From: Schistocephalus solidus
Lineage: Eukaryota; Platyhelminthes; Cestoda; Diphyllobothriidea; Diphyllobothriidae
Assembly: GCA_017591395.1 (NCBI GenBank)
Contig: WEDG01004911.1
Span: 62,001 to 126,000 of the forward strand
DNA length: 64,000 nucleotides
Direction of reading: 5' to 3'
Part shown: positions 36,476-47,405 of the stretch, in pieces
Position numbering within the stretch: position 1 is the first letter of the stretch
Layout: the number at the start of each line of letters is the position of its first letter
Position numbers and translations under genes: made by a program
Notes under the pieces: model-generated
Databases searched by the model: none
Told to the model about the DNA's origin: nothing
What the model saw: only the letters and a program-made list of their open reading frames with translations

Positions 36476-36718
36476 TTAAAATGTGGAGTCGAGTCGAGAT
36501 GCTTGAGTTTGGATGCGACCAAAAATCTTACTCGGCGGGGAGCCGATAATGAGGTTGCAGATGGCCTTGCGGGCTACAGCTATCCGTTCATTGCTGCCAA
36601 GGATGTGGATGGTCTGATCAGCGACCACGATACGCGTCCGCGTGGCATTCTCGATGGAGAGTCGGACTCGACCGTTGGCACCACAAATACGGCCAACTGC
36701 TCGTGCAACGTGATCACC
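36476..36718 (-). CDS. PNO1: PNO1/Dim2 ribosome-assembly factor, last exon
   Basis: The last coding exon of PNO1 (yeast Dim2/Pno1), a KH-domain RNA-binding protein that works with Nob1 in maturing the 18S rRNA 3' end on pre-40S particles in nucleolus and cytoplasm. The 80 residues start 'GDHVARAVGRICGANGRV', continue 'LSIENATRTRIVVADQTIHI' and 'AICNLIIGSPPSKIFGRIQT', and end 'ASRLDSTF' at a TAA, exactly where the family ends. The exon starts in phase 0 after a pyrimidine-rich acceptor ending 'cacctag' (AG at 36720-36719). No frame damage. It is more GC-rich than its surroundings and is intron-bearing, so it is a true gene and not a retrocopy. The 'GxxG' loop reads 'GANG', as in eukaryotic Pno1, where this KH domain is the conserved one. 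Confidence 0.92.
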   Translation of the reverse strand, partial: GDHVARAVGRICGANGRVRLSIENATRTRIVVADQTIHILGSNERIAVARKAICNLIIGSPPSKIFGRIQTQASRLDSTF

Positions 36719-38834
36719 CTAGGTGAGACGGCAGATAGGGAAATAACAAAAAATGGGACTTGGACATACAGACAGGCAGTTGCAAGACAAAGGAAACGTG
36801 CATCACCCGTGCATAACTGGGCGATTTAGAGGTGAGCATACCGAATGGATAAGTTAAAAAGTAGTTTAAACAGCTACTTAGCGGGCGGATTCACAACAAC
36901 AAAGAAAAGATCACCCAATAGGTGGAGGAATGTTCTGCTCTTTAGCTGTTTTTCACGACCATAAACTAGACGATTGGCCGCGGCGCATTGCAGGACAGTT
37001 TGCTACATCGTCTGCCCTAGCGGTAAGTGTAATAACCGTTTGCTATCCAAGAAAAGGGAGCGAATAATTGGATACGTCATATCCCGATCTCCGACATAGG
37101 ATATAGGCGAGTTTCACTCTCCTCCGACGGGACGACTCTTGCTAGTTGAGTGAAATTTGCCCTACGAGACAGAAGACAATACCAAGGCTTCTAGTTGGCT
37201 ATCAACGTTTGAAAAGCTATGAAGAAGAAATAATCACTACCAAAAAGGCCGTGCTAGTTTGGGCGCAGGATGCGTCCAGGATACCGCTGATTTGCGCACA
37301 CTCCCAGTCCGAAGGACTCACTTAGCTAGCATAAACAAAATGCCCATTTACTCGGTTCTCCTTACAAGACTTTGCGGAAGTTGCCGATTACCTTCTAAAG
37401 ACCAAATGACTTCATTTGCAATCAGAGCAAAGTAAGCTTATTACAGGATAACCTATTTGCACAGCCTAAAAGTGGATAAATGTGGAACTGGTTTTACAGT
37501 TGGAATAAAACTAACAGATACCCTTTGAATTTTGCAGGGTTATAAAAAGTACAATGATTCCCAAAACAGTTCACCTGTCGCAGTCAACAATGATCAGCTC
37601 AAACAAACTGAGTTTGTGACTTTAGTGACGAGTAAAGAGAAAGATCTCTGACCGGTCGTATTAAAAAGGCTGCGGAGACGATGGAATACATTTTCAACAA
37701 GTTGAAAGTTGAAGTATATTAGAATATTGGTGCTTAGAACATTCCAATTGACAGAAAACAATAATTGCTGATAGGTAGTTCAGCTAAATAGCGAACAAGT
37801 GTGATAGGTCCAGATATGGAGTTTCAACATAAGAGGTGATAAAATTAGTAATTGAGAATGGCCTGTGCGAAACGAAATGTGCAATTCCTAAACCCTAATC
37901 TCTATCAACTAAAAACCATGTTGGATTCGGAGAAGATACGGGAGTAGATGCGGTCTAATTGCCGTAGGGGCGCTTTATGGCAACTTGACCAGTTTCAGAT
38001 GTTTACGAGATGTGAGCGCCTGCGATTACACTTATTCCAGTCAGGGTTGGCTGTGTGCAGGTGGAATTAGAGACGTCCAAGCAACTCGATCTTTGTTCAG
38101 GGTGTGCATTTTGGGGTACTGGATGACGTGAAGCTGGATAGCTTCCGCGATGTGCGCGAGGAGGTTGCTTGTGATAGTACATCGATGCAAGAAGTTTCTG
38201 GGATATTATAGTCATCTTTTGAAGCAAATCGGATAGAATTCTAACCAACCTGGTTGAGCTGCTATAAATATGCCCAGCTTTTCAATGAGAAAGACTTTCA
38301 GGTTTCGATACAATTCGTCGTTGGCAAACCTGTTTTGGGACAACGGTCACACACAGTCGACTATTGTTATTACTGGGTACCAGGTCGGGCATCACAGTCG
38401 AAAAGATGATTCGGTAGGCGCCCAGGAGACATTTTCACAATGTTTCTGCTCCATCAAAGCTAGATTTTTTTGCAATATTGCAAAATGGTTCAACATTTGA
38501 GTCAACTGCAAGACTTGAGTGTCTGGAAGCTGGTATCGTTAATACTCCTTGACAAATCCGATATCAGTCGTTGTGTTTTCAAGATCACAGTCGTGTTAAT
38601 ATTCAGTTTTTTGCTGAGCAGACAGTCCAGCGATTCTATACGGAGGACTAAGGCCAGGAGACTGTCTGGCTGGGTTAAAAATTTGTCACCGAATCTAAGG
38701 ATAAAAAGCTGGTACTTAAAAGTTGTCCAAGAGGCGAATGCCGTGGACTAGGACTGTAGGTGCTACGATCAGATCTTCAAAATTAGGCATACAGTGCGAT
38801 AAGAAGGCAAAGGATAATAAGAATAACCGCTTAC
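36719..38834 (-). other. PNO1: PNO1 intron
   Basis: A 2116-bp GT-AG intron between the two PNO1 exons. The donor 'AGG|gtaagc' is at 38834 and the acceptor 'cacctag|GGT' at 36719; both exons meet in phase 0. Inside I see short open frames (for example 38003-38248 minus) without known domains, and a stretch near 37490-37640 that resembles 30770-30970. Confidence 0.85.
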
Positions 38835-39065
38835 CCTTAAACGCTGTCGTACATCCGAAATGTGAAAACTTTCAACGTAAATCCCATCTATGCGTACAAT
38901 CGCGAGCGCATCTTGCAATGCAAACCCCTTCACGAAGGCAGACACGAAGTCGACACCCTTCTGAAGGAACTGTGGATCCACGGTCTCAGGGGAATTACGA
39001 AGCATCACTTTCCAGTGCTTTGCGGTTTTCATGCAAACCATGAGTTTCAGCTGTTTGGTCAAAAT
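38835..39065 (-). CDS. PNO1: PNO1/Dim2 ribosome-assembly factor, internal exon
   Basis: A 77-codon internal exon of PNO1, uninterrupted. It reads 'ILTKQLKLMVCM...', 'SPETVDPQFLQKGVDFVSAF', then 'GFALQDALAIVRIDGIYVES' and 'FHISDVRQRLR', matching the first (degenerate) KH-like half of Pno1 that precedes the conserved KH domain. The acceptor is strong ('ttctttctgttacag', AG at 39067-39066) and the donor is 'gtaagc' at 38834. Joining to the next exon gives 'DVRQRLR-GDHVARA', the expected order. The upstream exon, which should end near the family's 'RYTPL..NW..IF.PI' region, was not found between 39066 and the window end; it may lie further right or be too diverged for me to see. Confidence 0.9.
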
Positions 39066-39269
39066 CTGTAACAGAAAGAATTAAACAGCAGCTCGTTGAC
39101 ATGACTTATAGAACATAAGTACAGTTACACTTTACAGGCAGTGACTAAATAATTAATTGGGTGTGAGCACTTATGCGAGAGGCATCACCTTTGGGCCCCG
39201 AGTACTGAAAAATTTCAAACGCCAATCATCCAATTAAAAATTGCAGTGCAGCTATTTTCCATAGGGTGA
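39066..39269 (-). other. Start of upstream PNO1 intron
   Basis: Intronic sequence just upstream of the internal exon (pyrimidine tract next to 39068). Nothing else recognised. How far this intron extends is not known. Confidence 0.5.
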
Positions 39270-39650
39270 GATCAAAAATATTTTTATAGCCAGTTTAATA
39301 AAAGCGTTTTTTAATTATCCACGAGAACGCAAATATTTTAAACTGAGCCAAGCTAAGCGACCCTAATCGCTCCACGTAATAAAGTACTATGCTCAGACAA
39401 AGGTAAGACACAAAATATAGAGGCAGGAGGCCATTGTACTTGGGAATCGACTGAGGGCAAGAAAATTAAGATTTCAAGTAGTTTGCGTCTTAAGCGATTG
39501 TCACCTCTCGTGAGAATTTTCCCCTCATCTAACTTGAATATGTGATCGGGTTTCGAGGATTGAACGGCAACTTGGGAGTTGGTTTCGTTCATCCCACTGC
39601 GGCTCCGGTATCGGCAATCTACATCCAAAACGCCAGGCGAATCAACCTAT
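39270..39650 (+). repeat. Dispersed repeat family 3, copy 2
   Basis: Matches 29640-30000 in the same orientation (shared blocks given there). Lies in the presumed upstream intron of PNO1. Confidence 0.7.
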
Positions 39651-42600
39651 TGTTATAGCGATCTTGTTTCCTGCTCCAAATATCAGATTGACTAGCTGAC
39701 CAAAATCTACTGCATGTGGTAGTGTGTCGTAAGGCCAGCATTTCAAATCGATGCAGCCGAGCCTCGTGTGCAAAGGGTTATAATTTCCACAATAAAAACG
39801 TTATGTGACGATGACGATTAAGTAACAGTACCCAAATAGCATGATCTATTCATTTCTCAGCAAATTTATCAGTTTGTTAGTCAGGGAGACAGAGTGTTCC
39901 TATCTCGTAAGACCATTGTACGCCCTTGTTGGGAATGAAACGAACCTCATAAGCGATTATGAGAAATAAAATAATAATTTATCAAAGAGAAATGACACGA
40001 TGGGGAGTTACTAGACGACATCACCGGCAGTGGACACAAATTTCGATGTTCTTAAGAAAACACAAAGCATCAAAAGTTGCTCCAAAGTTAAGTTAAGACG
40101 TTTCAAAATATGAAGCACCCGCCTACACATTCACGCACGATTTGAAGTATGCTAGCTTGATGTAATGTTTTTGGGCACTGTCCCGGTCCAGCAGGACTTT
40201 TTTAAGGACTGACTATGAACCATGCTTCGTGTTAATCTATAAGGTTGTACGAAAATTCCCAATGACAGTCGTAACACGCGTGTTAATCGTCTCGGAGATC
40301 AGAGCCAGAGACTGTTTTTTTTGCTGGGGACCTTAACGCTTAGGCAGAGCTAAATATTTCATTAAAGTAGACGGAGGCTTATTTGTAGGTAAGCCGAAGC
40401 CGCTACTCCGGGTAGTGATCACGGCGCCCGATAACAGACGTGGAAGTGCTGGATAAAAGTTGCGATTTGGTTCCTGCTGAGTGTCAGGATTCAAGGTTTG
40501 TTACAATTCTTACCCCCCGAAAATGGGATTTTGTTTGTATTTCTAGACCGAGAAATGTTGGTATAAAACAGTCAGCATTGATGAAAAACGGCGCATTTAT
40601 ACGACAGACAGGAAGTGCAATTGATGTTTTACAACAATACAGCAGCAGCAGTGATTAAAAGGAAGTTTTTAAAAATTTTCTGCTGCCCCAAACAACTGAG
40701 AATACCAATAAAACCTAAACTTATAGCACCAGAGACGCGTGTTTAGACACATTATTTGAGGCATCAGATAATAAGGTATCTACAGCGACTGCACATGTGA
40801 ATATTTACAGATATAATTTTTTATTAGTAACAGAAATCTGCCCGAATCTTCATACCGACTTCGTCCGATGATAGAGGCGTCTATAATCCCGCGGGAGTTT
40901 AGGTGAGATAACAATTTCATCTTACGTTCTTAGATAACAACACCTGACAAATAAACAGCCTCATGGATAATGTTAATGGATGGTATGCCCACTTATGCAC
41001 ATACTCTGAAGTCAAAACCTTTGGCACGATGGTAAAAACATGGTCAATGGCTTATTTTGAGAGGCGCCACTAACAACCAACTCAATCTATTGACGAAGTA
41101 ATTAACCGGTAGTGAGATGTCCCATTTCAAGCATACCTCAACAATTGACTTCCAAGATTCCTTCAGAGGGGCCCGGCGATTCTGAGGAACTAGAACCACT
41201 CTAACTTCTGCCATGGTCAGACGAGAGCCGTTTCACATGCAAGGTGCCAGACAGACTAAAGTAAACACCGCGCCTTACTTTAAAGCTACGTAAAATCAAA
41301 AGCAGAGGGCCCGTGCAGTAATATTATCAACTTGTTGGATAAATGACAACTGAGGTAACGAAAAACAAAAGATTTTACTCAAAAATTCGCATGCACACAC
41401 TCATGGCTGAAGTAGGTTACTGACTGTGTCGTTGAGCTTGCTGCAATGTTACTTACCCCTACGCATTTTTATCCATATTAAATTGATAAGGGAAGGCGTC
41501 ATATAGTCTCATTTGTTAAATCTTGGCCCGAATTCCAAGGAAGGTTTGAAAGGAATAAAGACAGACTTTTGAATCGTCAGGTTTGCTATTTAAATGGTCA
41601 TGAATAAGCTTAGCTTCCTCATGATCTCAAGCATCTTTTTCTAATAAGCATGAGTTTCAAACACCAAATCTTCAGGATGCTATTGAAGGCAGAGGCTTCT
41701 TTGAGAAACTTTGGACAAGGGTTGATATTTTAGGAATTTTGGATGATTGCATGTATTCATCAATCCAAATGACGTTTGCATCACTGCTCATTCTGTTTTT
41801 GTAGAATATGAGATTCAAATGTCTCCGTACCTTGAACCTAGTGTATCACAAAATTTTTAGCCTTCTATGAAATTCCTCAAAGCGCCGTTTTACGCGAAAA
41901 CGTATGTTTAATTAGATTTAAGTCGAGTTATGACGGTTTATTATAGTACAAAATGCGCCTCCACTGGGAAGTCGATCGAGAGAAACGTCACTCTGCTCCA
42001 TTTATCTTATTTCCAGTAACACAACACCTACGTTCTGTTTTATTCTCTACTCTCCAGGACTGGTGAATTTTATAAAAGCACATATTTTATTCCCTACCAG
42101 CACCAAGCTCGGCTATCACCCTCTGGCCCCGTGGGTCAGAGGGGATTTGAAGGGATGGAGGCGGAGCTAGAAGGGAAAAAGTCCATGGTATGAATCCCTC
42201 TCAGGAAACAAATACACCCAGCAGGAGGCCACGATTTCATCGCTGCTCCTACTCCCTTTTCCAGATATTGAACGCCCAGCGCACATAGCCCTCCCTGAGA
42301 ATCAGTCACTATTGCTGAACCCCTAATTGTGGCACAATAAACGACCCAAGGTTATATAATTAATATCTCTTTCATGTGGATCCATTTAAGTAATTCCCAC
42401 GCTGTACTCACTCACTGATGACATAGGAACTGCGCAAATGAATGATGAGACGTATTTTATTATTAAAAAGATAAAAATATGTACATGCGTAGGAAAGGTT
42501 TGTCATAGTCTGTCGACCTTGCTCCCGTTGTCCAAAGTTGGTTCCTATAATAAAAAGAAATCTATTGGTTGCCGAAGCATGCCCGTGTTGTAATAGATTG

Positions 42601-42686
42601 CCAAAGTTTTGATTAGTGGGCTACAAGTGGCTAGATGAACATTATGGAAAGGTACAAATCACAAACACCTCCTTAAATATAATAAA
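39651..42686. other. No recognisable gene
   Basis: AT-rich with only short open frames. No repeat shared with other parts of the window was noticed. Confidence 0.35.
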
Positions 42687-42720
42687 TAAATTGTATATTT
42701 AGGGCCCAGAGGGCCCCTTC
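42687..42720 (-). repeat. CR1-like 3' terminal motif
   Basis: 'aataaataaattgtatattt' followed by 'agggcccagagggcccc' matches 50031-50072. On the minus strand this is a palindromic 'ggggccctctgggccc' followed by an A/T tail, as at the 3' end of CR1-like elements in flatworms. No coding part is attached here. Confidence 0.55.
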
Positions 42721-42951
42721 AGTAGTCAGGTTTACCAACTACGTACACCCAAGTGAGGATTAAAATACACACTACTCCAGTAGTTACGTTCACCAATCTC
42801 CAAAATCCAAGTGAGGATTAAAATCCATACAATTGCAGTAGTCACGTTCACCAATCCCCAACAAGTAAGGGAGAATTAAAATACATTCTACTTCAGTAGT
42901 CACGTTCACCAATCTCCAACACTCAAATCAATATCAAAATTCCATGCAATG
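42720..42951 (+). repeat. 58-bp tandem repeat, four units
   Basis: Units begin with 'cagtagt.acgttcaccaa' at 42720, 42778, 42836 and 42894, an exact 58-bp spacing, and continue 'tctccaa..cc.agtgaggatt' and 'aaaatacacactactc'. Units differ by scattered substitutions but not in length. The array starts at the end of the CR1-like terminal motif. Confidence 0.9.
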
Positions 42952-44776
42952 GCTCTGTGTATCCAAAATGCATGTTTTGCAGTTTACGTGTTGTTACAAA
43001 AACTACTTCTATCATTATAGCAGTAAAATTTACAAACTGAATTAAATAACCCTCAACGGCTCATCAATTGATCTTGGGTTACATATCATGAAAATAGTTA
43101 AACATGAAATCCGCTAAATTTAAATACATTGGGACGATTACCATATCTTCGGACGCAGACAGGTTTTGTGCCAATCGCGTCTCTGGTGGGACCTTTCGGA
43201 AGCTGAATATGGATGCTGAATTAAATCCATGGAGTAGTTTTACCTGCTCAGTTGCCTCCCGGCCTTTGGTTATCACTCTTTGCACACAATTTCCGCCTAC
43301 AGACGGTGCTCCGCTTGATTTTGTAAAACTTCCGTTTCATGGTTACTTAGCATCGACAACAGAACACGATATATAAAGGGTATAAGGGCACCTTTAACAT
43401 TCAGCTTATTACCAAAATACCGTTCATTTTTTTAAAATTAAGATCGAGCAAAGGTAGCTTTACATGAAATTTAAAAACACAACTATAAAAATAATCTTAT
43501 AAATCATTAAAGGGCCACAGGATTCCCATTCCTCGGTATGAGCTGCTATGGACTTTTTAGAAACTCTTTTAACTCACGCAGCTAGGCACGCGATACGCTT
43601 GGCTGATAAATGCCCTCCAAACGACCTATTTAACCAAAGAATCACATTTAATCAGTTCATCCTAGTCTCCCCTAACTACGCGTAAGCATAAGTTTATCAG
43701 TTATATATTTCATATTGGAGTTAAGATAATTTATTATATCACTTAAATGTACGCATAGAACCTTCTCAAGTCTTTGCGATAAAACTGATTATGGCTTACA
43801 AAGTTAACGTTGCCAGGCCCCTTCTATCCAACTTCGAGCCCACTCTACGAACGCAAGCCGATTTTCTAGGTTAAAAAAGCAATTTTACACATGAATGTTC
43901 GTATTTTCACATTTAAAAGAATTTAATAACCACGTACATAGACTTATAAACGAGATACATTGCCTCCTAAATTAGCAGGAAAGCTACATCAGAACCGAGG
44001 GGGCCAGGCCCCTTAATCCCCTCTCTGAGCACCCTCTCAAGAAGGGCCCATGAGCTGATGGGTTGCTAGTTTCTCCATTTAGGGCCCTGGAGTACCTCTT
44101 ATACATGCACATATTCCCGATGGACGCTGGAAACCTAACCAAGGTAGACGCTATTAAGATGAATATAATCAGAAGTAGCTAGTAGAGGAACCTCCCTTCA
44201 ATAAAATAATACGCAGCATACAACAGGGCTGCTCGTGCTGGCAAATCAAGAAGTCACCAAGTAATGTGGTTTAAATATTCGAACTGCATCCACCAAAACC
44301 TCAAATTAAGCATTAAAATGAATGTGTTTTGCAATATTTTACGAAACCGGCTGAAAGTGACCTAGCGCTTAACAACCCAAGTTTTTTTAAGGCACTCCTA
44401 TGCCACGACTCATTTTCTGGTCCTAGCTTCTTACCTAAAATAAATGGTATGAACATCTGTGGCCAAGAACGGCAAATTTTCTCCAGTGCTATATTTAAGA
44501 CAGCCGGTCCCGAAAATCTCGCTACTCCCAAACGGCATGTAATAAGTCATCATTAAGGACCCATCTAAGACAGAAATATCCATGTACGCCAGTACTCAAC
44601 TGGAATTGAATGTATAGAAATATGAATGGATAGGAAGGTTTTCGTTCAAGTTTTTTGATTGATCAACCACGGGAAACGTTTATTTATTATTCAAAGATTT
44701 CAAACTGTTGAAGGAGGTAATCGCCACAGAAAGCAAAGGCAACAAACAAGCGTCAATTATAGGGTGTGCAAGTCAC
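42952..44776. other. No recognisable gene
   Basis: Short open frames at 43104-43376 (plus, 90 codons) and 44329-44556 (plus, 75 codons) overlap frames on the other strand and show no known domain. Confidence 0.35.
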
Positions 44777-45340
44777 TCAATGATAAATGACAGAAATCTG
44801 ACGATAACTGCGCCAAACTCTGTATGCTTCTACCAAATCGATTGAGTTCTTATTAGAGGAACAGGCTACAATCTTTTCTAGGCTCCTCTTGTTTTCGGTG
44901 TGGGTGATTATCTTGATGGCAGTGAGGTTGAACTCATGGTCCACTTCGTAGGTTTGGATAGCCATCCACGATAATTTGTCGTCCAGTCGCACAGCCAATT
45001 TATGTGCAGGCATACCCAAGCCGAGCATATGTAAAGTCTGACCTGTTTTCTTTAAAAGAAAGTTAAGTGCTTGGACGCGATACACTACCAAAGATTGCTC
45101 TTTGTGTTTCAGTCGGTCCTTAGGTTTTATCACACTGCTACTCAGTGTCCAAATCACACTCCTAATTTCACAAAATGCTCTTAGTCGCTGTCGAGGCGTC
45201 CTTGATGTATGGCAGAGCGCACCTTAACATCGATGTTATTTCTTGTTAAGTGCGGTGAGGCGTCGGCTTATAAACGCCTTCGGATAAGTATTCCACATAA
45301 AGTAGACGCGGAGATAACGGTTATCACATAATTTTTCCTG
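44777..45340 (-). pseudogene. Penelope-like element fragment, GIY-YIG endonuclease
   Basis: Minus-strand remnant of the C-terminal GIY-YIG domain: 'KPKDRLKHKEQSLVVYRVQ', 'GQTLHM', 'AHKLAVRLDDKLSWMAIQTY', 'EVDHEFNLTAIKIITHTENK' and 'IDLVEAYRVWR'. The upstream part, toward 45340, is out of frame. The RT part is missing. It is closer to the fragment at 61.9-62.2 kb than to the element at 28.6-29.1 kb, so at least two Penelope-like lineages are present. Confidence 0.75.
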
Positions 45341-45489
45341 CGGCCTGCTGTAATGAGTCTGAATCCTGTAATTATCATTCAATATATATAAGGTACAAAG
45401 GCAGAGCCCTTGGAAATCCTATCAACAGAGAGATGCTATCAAAATATATATTTTACATGGTGAAATGATTATAATATATCAGTCATTGT

Positions 45490-46611
45490 TGTCAAATAAA
45501 GGTATGAACATCAAGCAAAAATTAAGCAAGTCTTCTTTTAAATATCGTACCGCCTTCATCCTGAACAACTGAAGTAGGCAGTTTGTTTCATTCTTCAATC
45601 CCCCGGTGGGAAAAGAAGTTGGCCCACACTTCAAGTTTGGTGTGGTTTGTCCTCAGTTTGTCTTGACGACCAATTCAAAATTATCGACCATTCGAAGAGC
45701 ACAATTAACTCCACTGACAAATTTGAAGACTAAGATCGTATCCCTTCTGTATACCCTTTAAGAGCGAGGAAAATATTGTAGTCTTTCTAGTCGGCCCTCA
45801 TAGGGTAGGCATTCAAATCCACTGACTAGTTTCGTCGCCCTCCAATAGACTTTAATCATGCTTCGTCCAGGGGCGCCATGCCTGAACGCAATATTCCAAC
45901 ACCGGCTGGACAAATGTTCCAAACACGAACCCAAATAGTTCTTCGCTAAAATAAAAGAATGATCTCCTGATCACTCCTAAGATACACATAACTTTCTTTC
46001 CTATCTTTGCACAGTGCGACGATGGTCTGAGAGTGTGTGTATCCACATACCCAAGTCCTTTAGGACATTTTTCGTTGAGTTGCTGACCGCTGATGAAATA
46101 ATGATATTCAAAACTCATCCCCCTTGTGCAACTAGACCATAGTCGGATGATTTGGCATTCGTTGAAGTTAAGGTTCAGCAGCCCCTCATCACACAATGTT
46201 TGCAAACGATCCAAGTTATTTTGTAAGTTCCGCGCATCCTCCGGTTTTTCAATTGAATTCCGTAATTTTAGATCATCAGGGAGCATGAAAGTCTCGCATG
46301 TCAGACAATCAAGGGATTCGTTCACGTATGTCAGAAAAGAATGAGACCCAGAACGCTCCCCTGTGGAACTCCAGTGTGAACGGTTCCCAGTCTGACTTGG
46401 CATCTCCAATACAAACGCTTTGGCACCTGCCTGTGTGAAAGTCGGCCAGCCATTTCAGAAGGCTGCCAGTCTCACACATTTGACGCAGCTTCAAAATCAG
46501 ATGTCTGTGTAGAAACCCTGTCAAAGGCTTTGCTTAAGTCAATGTAGACCTCATCGACTATCCAACCAATTGCTGATGATTTCGTCCAGCTTTTCAGAGA
46601 TGTGGGCAGGT
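45490..46611 (-). pseudogene. CR1-like element E, RT core and C-terminus (part 2)
   Basis: Minus-strand continuation of a CR1-like ORF2. From 46611 down: 'EKLDEIISNWLD', then 'DEVYIDLSKAFDRV' near 46540-46500 (RT motif A), a frameshifted 'GVPQGSVLG'-type motif near 46350, 'LPDDLKLRNSI' near 46280 where 'FADD' is expected, and 'GTFVQPVLEYCVQAWRPW' near 45870. Then come 'RRATKLVSGFECLPYEGRLE' near 45830 and the usual C-terminal tail to about 45490. The catalytic box is changed to 'LPDD'. Several stops are present. Confidence 0.8.
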
Positions 46612-47405
46612 TTAGAATTTATATTTGGTTGACACCGAGAAGGCACTTTCGAAACAAACGTTAGTACCCAAATAAAATATGACAATGTGCGTAGATAAAA
46701 TGTAGAGATATGTAACAATGAAGGCAGAAACTGTCTTGTTAGGGCAATAGTTAGAAAATTTTTTGAAATTAATTGTGAATTGGAAAAAAGGCAGTGAAAA
46801 AAACTCTTCATTGAAAATGGAGGCAGAGTTCAATAGGCCACATTTTTCGAATACAGAGTATGAAAAAATGCTAAGGAAACTAAGTTAAGGGTAAGAGTAG
46901 GCTGATACTGTAGTAGCATTTCAGAATGAGATAATGAAACGTCGATATGGTTCTTTTTTTGATGATTAAGGCGCATGAAACAAAATCTCACGAAAAGGCG
47001 TCATTGAACTTGAGGCCTCAGCATCTCAGGATCCAGAATTTGAATTCTGATGATAGTAAGTATCCAACGCAACGGGAGCATTTTAGACTGTGTACGTCCG
47101 AATGACTTTTATCGTTTAAATGACTGGTGGTTTAAGAAGACGTCATGGTTCCTTGGCGATTCAAGTTAGAGTAAAAAGTTTCAAAAAGGTCCCTTAAATT
47201 CCCGATGGTCCTTTCTCTGAGTCATGGAGAAAGCTGCTTGGAAAAGATGAGGAAAATAAAAGGATAATCGAATCAGTGTTAAAATAAATTCGCAGTCTTC
47301 GCTTGAATGCAGATAGACTGGTAACGAACTAATTTCAATTTGCAAGTTTTTCCAAAGAAAATACGTGGCACTGCCGAGGTCAGTGGAAATGACAGTAATA
47401 CCACT
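46612..47405 (-). mobile_element. Family 1 repeat nested inside CR1-like element E
   Basis: About 790 bases interrupt the RT domain of element E between its 'YQH.FRSG.SC' and 'EKLDEI' parts. The left 440 bases match 1-432 in opposite orientation; the rest would correspond to sequence left of the window. The 3' end (minus strand) is at 46612, '...aaatataaattctaaa'. A clean internal insertion gives the true length of this family-1 copy. No ORF. Confidence 0.7.

Noticed and set aside
46900..46950. A second hammerhead-like match in repeat family 1 (CTGATA ... GAAACGTC)
   Set aside because: The first core block is incomplete and the sequence between the blocks forms no clean helix II.
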